From: Pohlia nutans
Taxonomy: Eukaryota; Streptophyta; Bryopsida; Bryales; Mniaceae
DNA length: 64,000 bases
Direction of reading: 5' to 3'
NCBI GenBank assembly: GCA_022496805.1
Contig: CM040091.1
Span: 16,668,336 to 16,732,335, forward strand
Shown here: in pieces, positions 20,900-32,964 of the stretch
Position numbering within the stretch: position 1 is the first letter of the stretch
Layout of the letters: the number at the start of each line of letters is the position of its first letter
Made by a program: the position numbers and the translations under genes
The notes under the pieces: model-generated
Told to the model about the DNA's origin: nothing
The model's input: the letters and a program-made list of their open reading frames with translations, nothing else
Database searches by the model: none

Positions 20900-23800
20900 A
20901 AGAAAAGAAGCCCATGTTGAATTTTGTCTATGTTGGTGTTGCTCTCGCTGACGAGACATCTCTCGCTGTCGGGCTCGCTCTCCATAATTTTTTCTTTCAA
21001 AAATCTAACCGCTAGGGGTTTGATATTGGAATATCTCAGCTAGGAGTTTGAAATTATTTTTATAAATTTAAACTCATGTAACTTGATGAAGCCCAAATTG
21101 GATTTTGTCTCCGCCGGTGCTGCTATTGTTGACGAGACACCTCCGAGAGTCCATAGATTTTTCTTTCAAAATTCAAACAAATAGGTGTTTGAAATTAGAA
21201 TAACCAACTAAAGGTTTGAAATTATCTTTATAAATTTGAACTCTAGTAACTTGATGAAGCCCAACTTAGATTTTGTATACGCTTATGTTGCTCCCGTTGA
21301 AGAGACATCTCCGAGACACCATAGATTTTGCTTTCAAAATTCTAACATATAGAACTTTGAAATTAGAATATTCCTAACCGGGCTTTAAGTTTTTAATTAT
21401 AATTTTGAACTTGTGTAAGCTGATAAAGCCCATGTTGGATTCTGCTCACGCTGGTGATGCTCTCGTTCGCTAGACACCTCTAGCTGTCCACAAATTTTGC
21501 TTTCAATGTTCTAAGTCCTAGAGATTTGAAATGGGAATATCGTCGCTAGTGGTTTGAATTATCTTATGGAAATTTGAACTCGTGTAAGTTGATGTGTCGA
21601 GGTTGGAATTCTATTCATGCTAGTCCTACTATCGTTGACGAGACACCTTCTGGATGTCCCTAAATTTTTCTTTCAATGTTCTAAGTCCTAGGGGTTTGAA
21701 ATAGGAATATCCTAACTTGGAGTTTAAATTATTTTTTACAAATTTCAAATTGTATAAGTTGATGTGACTGGGTTGAGATTTTGTTCAGCCAGGTGGTGCT
21801 ATCGATGACAAGACACCTCTTGCTGTCCATAAAATTTCCTTTGAAAGTTGTAAGTCCTAAGGGTTTGAAATGGGAATATCCAAGCTTAGGAATTGAATTA
21901 TCTTTTACAAATCTAAACTTGTGTAAGATGATGTGTCCAGATTGGAATTCTCTTTACGCTAGTGTTGCTCTCGTTGACGAGATACCTTTAGCATTTTATA
22001 AATTTTGCTTTCAATGTTCTAAGTCCTAGGGGTTTGAAATGAGGATATCCCAGCTTGCGGTTTGAATTATCTTTTACAAATTTGAAATTTTGTAAGTTGA
22101 TGTGTCGAGGTTGGGATTTTGTTCATGCAGGGGTTGGTATTGTGGAGGTGACACCTCTTGCAGTCTATAAATTTTGCTTTCAATGTTCTATGTCCCACGA
22201 GATTAAAATGGGAATATCTCAGCGAGGAGTTTGAATTATCTTTTACAAATTTGAACTCGCGTAAGTTGATGTGTCGAGGTTGAAATTGTGTTCATGCTAG
22301 TGTCGCTATTGTTGACGAGACACCTCTCGCTGTCTATAAATTTTTCTTTCAATGTTCTAAATTCTAGGGGTTTCAAATGGGAATATCCATGCTTAAGGTT
22401 TGAATCATCTTTTACAAATTTGAACTCGTGTTAGTTGATGTGTTGAGATTGGGATTCCGCTCATGCTAGTGATGCTCTCGTTGACAAGACACCTCTGGCT
22501 CTCCATAAATTTCTCTTTCAATGTTCTAAGTCCTAGAAGTTTGAAATGGGAATATCCCAATTAGGGGTTTTGAATTATCATTTGGAATTTTGAACTTGTG
22601 TAAATTGATGTGTGGAGGTTGGAATTCTGTTCGTGCTAGTCTTTCTCTCATTGACGAGACACCTACTCGCTCTCCCTAAATTTTGCTTTCAATGTCCTAA
22701 GTCCTAGAGGTTGGAATAACCGAGCTTGGATTTTCAATTACCTTTTACTCAAATCTAAACTCGTGTAAGTTGATGTGACTGGGTTAATTTTTTTTCAGCC
22801 CGGTGGTGATATTGATGACGAGACACCTCTCGCTGTTTGCAAATTTTGATTTGAATGTTCTAAGTCCTAAGGGTTTGAAATGGAAAAATTCGAGCTTACA
22901 GTTTGAAATATCTTTTACAAATTTGAACTTTTGTAAGTTGATGTGTCGAGGTTAGGATTCTCTTTATGCAGGGGCTGCTCTCATTGACAAGACACCTCTC
23001 GCTATTCATAAATTTTGCTTTCAATGTTCTAAGTCCTAGGGGATGAAAATGGGAATATCCCAGCTAGAGGTTTGAATTCTCTTTTACAAATTTGCACTCC
23101 TGCGAATTGATGTGTCGAGGTTGTGATTCTGCTCATGTAGGGATTGGTATTGTTGACGAAACACCTTTGGTTGTCTATAAATTTTGCTTTCAATGTTGTA
23201 AGTCCCACGAGATTAAAATGGGAATATCCCAACTAGGGGTTTGAATTATCTTTTACAAATTTGAACTCGTATAAGTTGATGTGTTGAGGTTGAAATTGTG
23301 TTCATGCTAGTGTTGCTATTGTTGACGAGACACCTCTCGCTGTCTATAAATTTTTCTTTCAATGTTCTAAGTTCTAGGGGTTTCAAATGGGAATATCCCT
23401 GTTTAAGGTTTGAATCATCTTTTACAAATTTGAACTCGTGTTAGTTGATGTGTTGAGATTGAGATTCCGCTCATGCTAGTGTTGAGACACCTCTGGCTGT
23501 CTAGAAACTTTGCTTTCAATGCTCTAAGTCCTAGGGGTTTGAAATGAGATTATCCTAGTTAGGGGTTTAAATTGTCTTTTACAAATTTGATCTCGTGTGA
23601 GCTGATGTGTCCGGGTTGGAATTCTATTCATGCTCGCGTTACTCTCGTTGACAAAACACCTCTGGCTATCCATAAAATTTTATTTCAATGTTCTAAGTCG
23701 TACGCGTTTCAATTAGAAAGATCCGAGTGATGGGTTTGAACAATCTTTTACAAATTTGAACTTGTGTAAGTTTGATGTGTCGAGGGTGCAATTTTGCTCA

Positions 23801-26800
23801 TGTTGGTATTGCTCTCATTCACGAGACACTTCTCGCTGTCCAGAAATTTTACTTTTAACGTTCTAAGTTCTAGAGGTTTGAATTAGGAAGATCCCAGCTA
23901 GTGGTTTGAATTATCTCTTGGAAATTTAAACTTGTGTAAGTTGATGTGTCTTGGTTGAAATTCTCTCCTTGCTAGTGTTGCTATTGTTGACGAGACTCCA
24001 CTGGTAGTCCCTAAATTTTTGCTTTCAATATTCTAAGTCCTAGGGGTTTGAAATGGGAATATCCCAACTAGGGGTTTGAATCATCATTTACAATTTGGGA
24101 CTTATGTGAGTTGATGTGTTGACGTTAGAATTCTGTTCATATTAGGGTTGCTATTGTTGACGAGACACCTTTGGTTGTCTCTAAATTTTGCTTTCAATGT
24201 GCTAAGTCTTAGGGCTTTGAAATGGGATTATCCTAGCTAGGGGTTTGAAATATCTTTTACAACTTTGAACTCTTGTTAGTTGATGTGTCTAGTTGTGATT
24301 CCATTTATGTTGGGGTTGCTATTGTTTATGAGACACCTTTGGCTGTCCATAAATTTTGCTTTCAATGTTCTAAGTCCTATGGATTTGAAATTGGAATATC
24401 GTAGCTAGGAGTTTGAACTATCTTTTACAAATTTGAACTCGTGTAAGTTGTTGTGTCAAGGTTGAATTTTTGTTCATGCCAGTGCTGCTATTGTTGACAA
24501 GACACCTCTGTTGTCCATAAATTTTGCTTTCAATGTTCTAAGTCCTAGGGGTTTGAAATGAAATTATCTCAGCTAGGAGTTCGAATTATGTTTTACAAGT
24601 TCGAACTCGTGTAAGTTGATGTGTGGAGGTTGGGATTATGCTCATGTTGGTGTTGCTGTTGTTGACAAGAGATCTATGGCTGTTCAGAAATTTTGCTTTG
24701 AATGATATAAGTCGTAGGGTTTTGAATTAGAAATATCCTTGCTAGGGGGTTTGAATTATATTTAAAAAATTAGAACTCCTGTAAGTTGATGTGTCCATGT
24801 TGAAATTCTGTTCGTGTTGGTGTTGTTATTTTTGAAGAGACACCTCTGGCTCTTCATAAATTTTGCTTTAAATGTTCTAAGTCGTAGAGGTTTGAATTGG
24901 GAATATCCCAGCTAGGGGTTCGATTTTGCTTTTGCATTGTTTAAACTCGTGTATGTTGAGGATGGGATTCTCTTTATGCTAGTGTTGTTCTCGTAGACGA
25001 GACACCTCTGGTTGTCCATAAAATTTTCTTTTTGTGTTCTAAGTCCTGGGGGTTTGAAATGGAAGTATCCCAGCTAGAGGTATAAACTATCTTTTACAAA
25101 TTTGAACTCACGTAAGTAGATGTGTTGAGGTTAAAATTTAGTTCATGTTTGGGTTGCTATTGTTGACGAGACACCTCTCGCTGTCTATAAATTCTGCTTT
25201 TGATGTTCTAAGTCCTTAAAGTTTGAAATGGGAATATCTCACCTGGAAGTTTGAATTATCTTTTACAAATTTGAACTCGTGTAAGTTGATGTGTCAAGGT
25301 TGGAATTCTGTTCATGTTGGGGTTGTTGGGGTTGCTGGGGTTGTTGTTGTTGACGAGACATACCTCTTGATGTCTTCAATTAAATTTGGCTTTCAATGTT
25401 ATAATTCATTTAAATGGAAGTTTCCATATTTAGGGTTTAAATTATGTTTTACAAATTTGAACTCGTGTACTAAGTTGATGTGTTTATGCTAATGTTGTTG
25501 TTGATGAAAAGACACCTCTGGCTGTCCATAAATATTGCGTTCAATGTTCTAAGTCCTACGGGTATGAAATGGAAATATCACAACTTTAGGTTTGGACAAT
25601 CTTTTACAAATTCGAACTCTTCTAAATTGATGTATCTAGGTTGGGATTTTGTTCATAGTGGTGTTGGTTTTGTGACAAGACACCTCAGATTGCTGTCTGC
25701 AAATTTTGATTTGAATGTTCTAAGTCTTAAGGGTTTGAAATGGGAAAATCCGAGCTTAGAGTTTGAAATATCTTTTACAAATTTGAACTCGTGTAAGTTG
25801 ATGTAATGATGTCTCCAAGTTGAGATTTTGTTTATGCTGTTGTTGCTCTCCTTGACAAGACACCTCTGGCTCTCCAAAAATTTCGCTTTCAATGCTCTAA
25901 GTCCTAGGGGTTTGAAATGAGAAAATTCCTACTAGGGGTTTAAACTTTTGTTTGGAAATTCGAATTTGTGTAAGTTAATGTGTTGATGTTGGAATTGTCT
26001 TCATACTAGTCTTCCTTTAGTTGACGAGACACCTCTGGTTGTCCATAAATATTGCGTTCAATGTTCTAAGTCCTAGGAGTATGAAATTGGAATATCCCAG
26101 CTAGAAGTTTGAATTATCTTTTACAAATTTGAACCCTTATAAGTTGATGTGTCAAGGTTGAGATTTTCTTCATGCAGGTATTGCTTTCGTTGACGAGACA
26201 CCTCTCGCTGCAAATTTTGCTTTGAATGTTATAAGTCCTAGGGGTTTGAAATGGGAATATTCTAGGTTGGTGGAGTTTGAAATATCTTTTACAAATTTGA
26301 ACTCGTGTAAGTTGATGGGTCCTGGTTTGGATTCTATTCGTGCTGGTGTTGCTCTCGTTGACAAGACACGTCTAGCTATCAATAAATTTCGCTTTCAATG
26401 TTCTAAGTCCTAAAAGTTTCAAATGGGAATATCCCACCTTGGGCTTTGAACTATCTTTGATAAATTTGAACCCGTGTAAGTTGATGTGTCCAAGTTTGGT
26501 TTCATAAGTTTATATTGGCGTTGGTGTTGTTGATGACATACCTTTGGCTGTCCATAAATTTTGCTTTGATTGTTCTAAGGCCTAAAGATTTGAAATGGAA
26601 TTATCTGAGCTAGGGGTTTGAATTATGTTTTACAAACTTGAACTTGTGTATGATGATGTGTTGAGGTTGGAATTTTGTTCATGTTGGAGTTGCTATTGTT
26701 GACGAGACACCTCTAGCTGTCCATAAATTTTGCTTTTTGTGTTATAAGTCCTAGAGGTTTGAAATGAGAATATCTCAGCTAGGGATTTGAATTATATTTT

Positions 26801-27420
26801 ACAAATTTGAGCTTGTATAAGTTGATGTGTCCTGGCTAGGATTCTGTTCACGCTATTGTTGTTGTTGTCGACGAGAAATCTCTCGCTGTCCATAAATTTG
26901 CTTTGAGTGTTCTAAGTCCTAGGGGTTTGAATTGGGAATATCCCAGCTAGGGGTTTGAATTATCTTTTACAAATTTGAGCTCCTATAAGTTGATGTGTCT
27001 AGGGAGGGATTCTGTTCATACTAGTGTTGCTGTGGTTGACAAGACACCTCTGGTTGTCCAGAAAATTTACTTCTAAATAATGTTCTAAATTCTATGGGTT
27101 TGAAATGGGAATATTCCAGCTAGGGGTTTGAATAATCTTTTACATCTTTTACCTTGTTTAAGTTGATGTATCCAGAATGGAATTCTTTATATGCTAAGGT
27201 TGTTCTCGTTGACGAGACATCTTTGGTTGTCAATAATTTTTGCATTCTATGTTTTAAATCCTAGGGGTTTGAAATGGGAATATCCCAACTAGGGGTTTGA
27301 ATTATCTTTTACAAGTTTGAACTCGTGTAATATCCCAGCTAGGAGTTTGAATTATCTTTTACAAGTTTGAACTCGTGTAACTTGATGTGTCGAGGTTGGG
27401 ATTCCGTTCATGTTGGCATT
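20900..27420 (+). repeat. Diverged satellite-like array, about 169-170-bp unit
   Basis: The landmark TAAGTCCTAGGGGTTTGAAATG recurs with little size drift: at about 21512, 21682, 21851, 22020 and 22190 the spacing is 169-170 bp. Other constants per unit are GAATATCCCAGCTAGGGGTT, TATCTTTTACAAATTTGAAC, GTGTAAGTTGATGTGTC, GTTGACGAGACACCTCT and AAATTTTGCTTTCAATGTTC. About 38 units run head to tail in one orientation, with the leftmost units most decayed. The period is not a multiple of three, so short ORFs inside it are incidental. Confidence 0.95.
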
Positions 27421-27441
27421 TCCAACCCCCAAAAGAATTAA

Positions 27442-28672
27442 CCCCTAAAGGACCGGAGTGTTTTTCCTCCAAAAACTCCAATGCTGCCATTTTTACTCCC
27501 CCATGCAAAAAATCCAATTTTTTTAAAAAATTTACCTTCTAACCATAAGATCTTGTCTTGAATTGTTTGAAAAACATACACAACAAATTTCATTGATTTT
27601 GACCGCACGGATTGCTAGATAATTACGTTTGATGGAAAAAAACACCTCGGAAAAACACATGCCCGGAAATTTCAGATGGGTTTGACCATGGCTACATAAA
27701 AAAATCCTCACTACCGAAACGTGTCGCACTTCACTTTCACATTCTATATGATGTTACTTAGTTGTGTACCAATTTTTGTTGCATTTGGAGATGTTTAGGA
27801 TGTTGAAGAACACTTTGCACTTGTTGGGGGTTTAAAAGTTCAGAAAAGACTATATGTTTTTGGAACTGCAATATTTTCGACTTTCTTTATTTTAAATACA
27901 AATCAGAGCAGTGAAACACAAGTACATTCCACCCTCTATAGAATGGCGAAAAAAATTTTGATTTTTTTTTTTTTTTTTTTGAAGTTTTAGAAGACATGTA
28001 GCACATTTTTTAAGAATTTTGGGGGTTAGGGGGGAAATAAAGGGTGGAGGAAGGGAATTGAAGTGCGAACCCATTCCAATGTTCATGACCCCACTAACTC
28101 TCAAAGTGTACTGCCACATGGCAGTCCCTCATTGGATGATTTTAATTTTTTAGTTTTAATTTTTTCAAATGATTTTAATTTTCAAAAATTTAAATAATAT
28201 ATTATAATTATAAAATTTAACTTTTAGTTTAAAATATGATTTTTAAATTTAAAATAATATATTTCAGTTTAAAATAGTATTTTTTATTTATAAAAATTAT
28301 TTATAAAAATTTTAAAATAAAATTTTAAAATTTTAAAAATAATGTTTAAATTTTTTTTGAATGAGTTTGGAAAATGGGGTGGTCTTCTCTCCTACACAAG
28401 CCACCCCATTTTCCACACACCGCCTATCTTGTTGCCCCCCCTAAAATTCAACTATTTCTCTACTGCCCCGCTGCCCTTTCTCCCGAAAAAAAACATTTCC
28501 CCTCATAACTTTCACATCCGGTGTCGGAATTCCAAAAAAAAAGAACCCCAATTTTTGTGGCACATTGGGGAATCTACTATTAAATTTCCTTCAAAGTTTG
28601 ATTAAAAACGTGTTCACCGGAACCTACTTGATTCTCTAAATGTCCTAGTTAGGACACTTGGTCCTTTAGGGG
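27442..28672. mobile_element. TTAA-flanked element, family E, copy 2
   Basis: TTAA at 27438-27441 precedes CCCCTAAAGGACC. The right end GGTCCTTTAGGGG is followed by TTGA (a decayed TTAA). The right subterminal part matches 13122-13670. At 1231 bp it is more than twice as long as that copy. The middle (about 27880-28400) includes a T-rich run and an AT-only stretch that may be inserted material. It borders the satellite array directly. Confidence 0.65.
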
Positions 28673-28679
28673 TTGAACA

Positions 28680-28915
28680 ATAAAAAAAATGATGTTTGTT
28701 TTTTTAACAGTAATTGCAAAAAATTACAAATTGCAAAGTATTAGTGATAGAAATTGCTGATATAATCATATGCATAGAATCTAAAATTCTTAAATGTGAA
28801 ATTTTTATTCATACATCAAGTTTTAAATATCCCTCTTAGTTGCATTTTATGATACGTCTTTGCAAAACTGTCGAATTTGGAGAGGAGTGAGGACGTTTAG
28901 AGATTAGTTGTGCAT
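28680..28915 (-). mobile_element. Family D fragment, copy 4
   Basis: It carries the family D half with CATAGAATCTAAA, TTTTTATTCATACATCAAG, TTGCATTTTATGATACGTC and GTGAGGACGTTTAGAGATTAG, in the same orientation as copy 1. The other half is missing. Confidence 0.5.
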
Positions 28916-28919
28916 TTTG

Positions 28920-30175
28920 GCCTGATAAAATCTACTAACTTTTCAAAAAAAATTGCATTGGTATTGACAAGGACTTTAGATTGCAACACATCAAACATGG
29001 TGTAAACATGCTATTAACTTCTAAGCGTTCCAAAAAATTTTGAGTTTGAAAACATTATTGCTTTTGAAGTGTTATAGGTGTTAATGTAAGTGATGTATAG
29101 AAATCTCAACCGCACAATCTTGTAGTGTACATGTTGTAGATGACCTGGATAAATTGGATCCATTTGGCCACATGGATTGCAAAATCATATTGTTCTAGTG
29201 TTAAAATATGAGGCTGAAATTTTCGTAGTAACACAATAGAGTTGAAACGTTATTTCTAAACTTACTCAAATGAAAAAAATAAAATGGTAAAGTGGTTCAA
29301 AATTATCATATAAACACATTGGTATGAGGTTTAAGAAAATTATTTTGGAAATTTTTCTTGGTCATGCCTCTTTGACCTAGACATAGCTAGTGCTTTGAAA
29401 AATAGAGCATCTCTTGTCGTTGCAATAGAGTGGCAGCTACCGGTATTGTTTAGGCTTGAAGTTGGAGGGTGGGTAGTCACAAAATGGTGGAAGGCCATCC
29501 AAATTTGGAGTGCGCTTTTGAAGTTTCCAGTCCACTATATGTAGCGCAAACTTGTAGGGGCAAAATGCAGAGACATGTGGGTTTTGCATCTTGTCATTCA
29601 ATCCTTGCATATGCTACATGGCTGCACCCCGTAATCTGCATGTGTAGGAGCCATATTTAGCTAAATTGAAGGACACTCTCTTAGTGATGGAAATACAAGA
29701 GGTCCAAAAAAAATTAAAAAGAATCAAGATGATGAAAAGATTCAAATGGTTGTTTAAGTAGGAGTGGTGACATCATTCAATGTAAAGTAGACATATTCAT
29801 TACCACTCAACACTCACTCAATTGTGTCCTCATATATGGTGGTGTACATTCCAGAGCACAAATACTAATACATGAATGCGGAATTGGTACACTGAAATCA
29901 CCATAGGGGTGAATGAATTCTTCCATTTGGACATATTCTCATCCATTTAAACAAATTTTCATTTAGTTTGGATGAATTTTACTACAATATTTTAAATCTA
30001 TTTATTTATTAGTAAAAGCCTCTTATGAATATTGTGGGCCATAGTATATGGTCATTTTGGTGTAATGGGTATGTCTACCTTAGTTCAAATCTGCATGTTT
30101 TTTACTAATTGGGGTTCTTTGCCCAAGAAACCAAAAGCTGGCAACCGTCAAGGTCATTAATTCTACAGTCTGCAT
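28920..30175. other. AT-rich intergenic DNA with a MITE fragment
   Basis: No gene. CATTACCACTCAACACTC..CCTCATATATGGTGGTGTACA at about 29799-29860 is an inverse match to one end of the MITE at 34287-34433. Confidence 0.45.
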
Positions 30176-30364
30176 TTAACCCTTTAGCGCGCCGTCGTCC
30201 AGATTCTGGATGTCGGATGAATTTCAGCAGCTCGATTTCTGTAGGTACCAGATGTTTTTCATCCATTTTTTTTTTCATTCTTGTGCTAGTTGAGTACCAT
30301 TTGTACGGTATGGATCTTCCAAATAAGATAACGTGAATTTTTGAATATTTACAAAAGTGATTAA

Positions 30365-31275
30365 CCCCTAAAGGACCATGTTTATTCCTAAAATTTTATC
30401 ACTTTCTTGTGATGCTTTCAAAAAAGCAATTGTATCTCTTAATTGGTATTCATGTAGAAAACTTCACCGTTGAAACTCAAAGAGGACTTAGTCATGAGAT
30501 TGTACATCAATTTTTAGAAAAATCTACCGTATATATTACATGATTATAAGGTTTGATCATAAGTTGATTTATAAAAAATTTGAACAAAACCAACAAGTCA
30601 TTCACTGCAAGCTTTCTCATAAATTTAAAAACCATGATTAGCGTTTGAAAGTTTAGGAGCATACAAAGATGTACTATATCTAGGTGCTCACAAAAAATGG
30701 TGTTCTAAAACTAAATACAACAACAATGATTGATTCTCAAAGATTTATGTTTGGATAAGGTGACTTGTGGTGACTCGTTGAGCTTGTGTTTGTGATCGTT
30801 ATTAACTTTTACATTGCAAAAATGGTTTAGAAAATTCAAATATATATTTGGAATATTCCAAAATATTCCAAAATAAACTATGTAGAATAGATTCCAATTA
30901 TTTTGAAAAGATTCCATTTTAAATATATTTAAACATTTTCCGTAATTATTATATAGTATTAATGATGCAGTAATGGAAAATATTTTACATATTGTACACT
31001 TTTTGTTTTTACGAATGTGACATCCAAGTGTGAAAACGCCCTCCAAGTCATCAACCGCCCTAACTACTATGTCCCAAGTTTACCTACGTTGATGTTTTAG
31101 TTTTTTCCCAATGAATCAATCAACGTATTTGCAAATCTTAAAGGATTTTTGTATTCTTGTAACGAACATTTTCAATTCTCTAGTTAACATTGAGTCAAAA
31201 TTATGAAATCCAAACAAGTTATTAAAGTAATGAAATTATTCGAGGACACAATGTGTTCACCTGGTCCTTTAGGGG
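30365..31275 (+). mobile_element. TTAA-flanked element, family A, copy 1
   Basis: Perfect TTAA at 30361-30364 and 31276-31279. The termini are CCCCTAAAGGACCATG and, reverse complemented, CCCCTAAAGGACCAGGTG. At 911 bp it is the inverse partner of 49487-50405 (919 bp), with near-identical stretches throughout (for example GGAGGGCGTTTTCACACTTGG in inverse). It contains no long frame. It sits inside family B copy 1 and is therefore younger than it. Confidence 0.85.
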
Positions 31276-31538
31276 TTAATCTTAGTTCAAAAAGAAAGAC
31301 CTTAAATATGATTTTCGATAGTAAGTAGAATCAAATAATGGAAACCATACCATCTTGTAGTGCATGTCATTCTAATTTCATTACAATATTTTAAAAATTT
31401 TGTGTGTTAATTTTGGATTTTTAATTGAATTTCAAGAGAAAACCTTGCAAAATTACTTTAAAAATATTAATAATAAATATGATGAATCCAACCGTACGGA
31501 TGTTATCTACACATTGACATTTACAACTTTGTTTTGTA

Positions 31539-31606
31539 CAGTACCCTCCAACATGTCTTGCAACCATTTTGTGAACTCTTGAAATTCTCTCATTCATTTT
31601 CAATAT
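31539..31606 (-). pseudogene. Possible C-terminal exon remnant of the transposase
   Basis: Between the main ORF and the inverted repeat, the minus strand encodes KMNERISRVHKMVARHVGGY. It resembles the usual Tc1 transposase ending (MP.R...VI.A.GG.T.Y) and overlaps the terminal repeat. An in-frame stop lies shortly upstream, so joining it to the main ORF needs either an intron with a non-obvious acceptor or a decayed frame. The assignment rests on weak similarity. Confidence 0.35.
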
Positions 31607-31977
31607 GGGAAGATTTTATCAAATTTATCCTATTAAATCTTTTGTGTTACGGACCCTTCACGTGTTCATAAAATGTCAATGTCAAAAAATGAAATCTCTA
31701 TTTTTGGTGAATTATTTTATCTTATTCACTTAATTTCAAAAAAAAATTAACTGAGAAATATATATGATGATTTTTTAAAATTTGATTGCACCAATTTATA
31801 GGATATATCATTGTTCATATTCTTGGTATTACAAAGATGCACACTATGTAGGTAAAATTCTCCTCTATGTGGCTCTAAAGAATTTTCATAGTTTCCATTC
31901 ATTCATATTCTAGGCTAAGGAAATCAAACTCATATATTAAATCAAAATTTGATCAAATAAAGTCAAATAAGGTATCA

Positions 31978-32964
31978 TTACAAAGCTATAGTAGTATAGA
32001 AACCTAATATGATATGAAGTTTACAATATGTCTTACTCACCAGATTGACTGATGTCCACATTTCGTCTTTGTTTCGTGGTCTATTTCTCTGTTGCACTTG
32101 ATCTTTAACTTGCTTCCAGACATTCTCTATAGGATTAAGGTCAGGAGAATTTGGTGGCCATTCAAGCTTTTTCAATCCAAGTTGCTCTCTCCAATTTTTT
32201 TGTATATTACTACCATGTACTGGAGCACCATCCTCCATTAAAATGAGGTGCTCGTAGTGGTCATGGTGCCAATAATAATGCTCTAATGCTCCTTGAGATA
32301 CTATTTCTACAAAGTCTTTGGCAGTGCGTCTATTAGGAGGAATTAACACCAAATAAGACTTAGAAGAGCCAGTGATAGCACCCCATACCATAATTGAAGT
32401 CCTTTCGGATTTGAATGTAGGTGCTAAGCAATTGTAGTTGTAGCGTTCAGATAGTTTTCGCCAGACATGAATTTGGCGTGATGGTTTTCCAACTTCAAAG
32501 GATGACTCATCGGTCCAAATCATATTACTCCAATCGTCAATCGTCCAATGCAAGTGCTCATTTGCAAAAGCCAACCTCTTTGCCTTGTGTATGTCACTCA
32601 AGAATGGTTTCTTCACTGCAATGCAACTGTTAACACCAAGCTCATGAAGCTCTTTACGTAAAGTTGACATGCCCACGGAAGATGTCACATTGCTGCACAA
32701 TTCTGCACGAGGAGCACGACAATTACTACTAAGATCTCTATGGAGCTTTCTCCTATCTCGATCACTCATGTTTTGCGGCCTACCGGACCTACTTGCTCGC
32801 AATACAGAGCCACTAATTCTAAATCGCTTGAGAATCCTTGAAATAGTCGATTTTGGCCTTCCTACAATGTTTCCAATTTCACTCACTGACATGCCAGCTT
32901 TCTGCATACCAACTATCATGTGTCGTATATCATTTGATACATAACTCCTTGTCATGGTGCACAA
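31978..32964 (-). CDS. Tc1-like DD34E transposase
   Basis: A 328-residue cut-and-paste transposase acting in the nucleus on the flanking inverted repeats. Residues about 5-50 form a helix-turn-helix (SVSEIGNIVGRPKSTISRIL). A second basic DNA-binding region with a GRP hook (SGRPQNM) follows. The catalytic triad is visible as IWTDESSFEV, LMEDGAPVHG and SPDLNPIENVW, with 34 residues between the second D and the E. The start at 32964 precedes the whole DNA-binding domain. No stop or frameshift breaks the domain. The C-terminus after DEMWTSVNL is unlike the family (usually W..I....L..SMP.R...V...GG.T.Y). A donor-like GTGAGTAAG lies exactly there (32032-32040), so the last exon may be spliced. Codon use is AT-leaning like its surroundings. 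Confidence 0.9.
   Translation of the reverse strand: MCTMTRSYVSNDIRHMIVGMQKAGMSVSEIGNIVGRPKSTISRILKRFRISGSVLRASRSGRPQNMSDRDRRKLHRDLSSNCRAPRAELCSNVTSSVGMSTLRKELHELGVNSCIAVKKPFLSDIHKAKRLAFANEHLHWTIDDWSNMIWTDESSFEVGKPSRQIHVWRKLSERYNYNCLAPTFKSERTSIMVWGAITGSSKSYLVLIPPNRRTAKDFVEIVSQGALEHYYWHHDHYEHLILMEDGAPVHGSNIQKNWREQLGLKKLEWPPNSPDLNPIENVWKQVKDQVQQRNRPRNKDEMWTSVNLVSKTYCKLHIILGFYTTIAL

Noticed and set aside
21530..21545. GGGAATATCCC in the satellite unit as a perfect palindrome.
   Set aside because: Its reverse complement is GGGATATTCCC, so the symmetry is imperfect and it varies between units.
20900..27420. Several 60-108-codon frames inside the array, with recurring phrases such as FTNLNSCKLM.
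   Set aside because: They arise from the repeat unit itself. The 169-170-bp period is not a multiple of three, so frames break at each unit.
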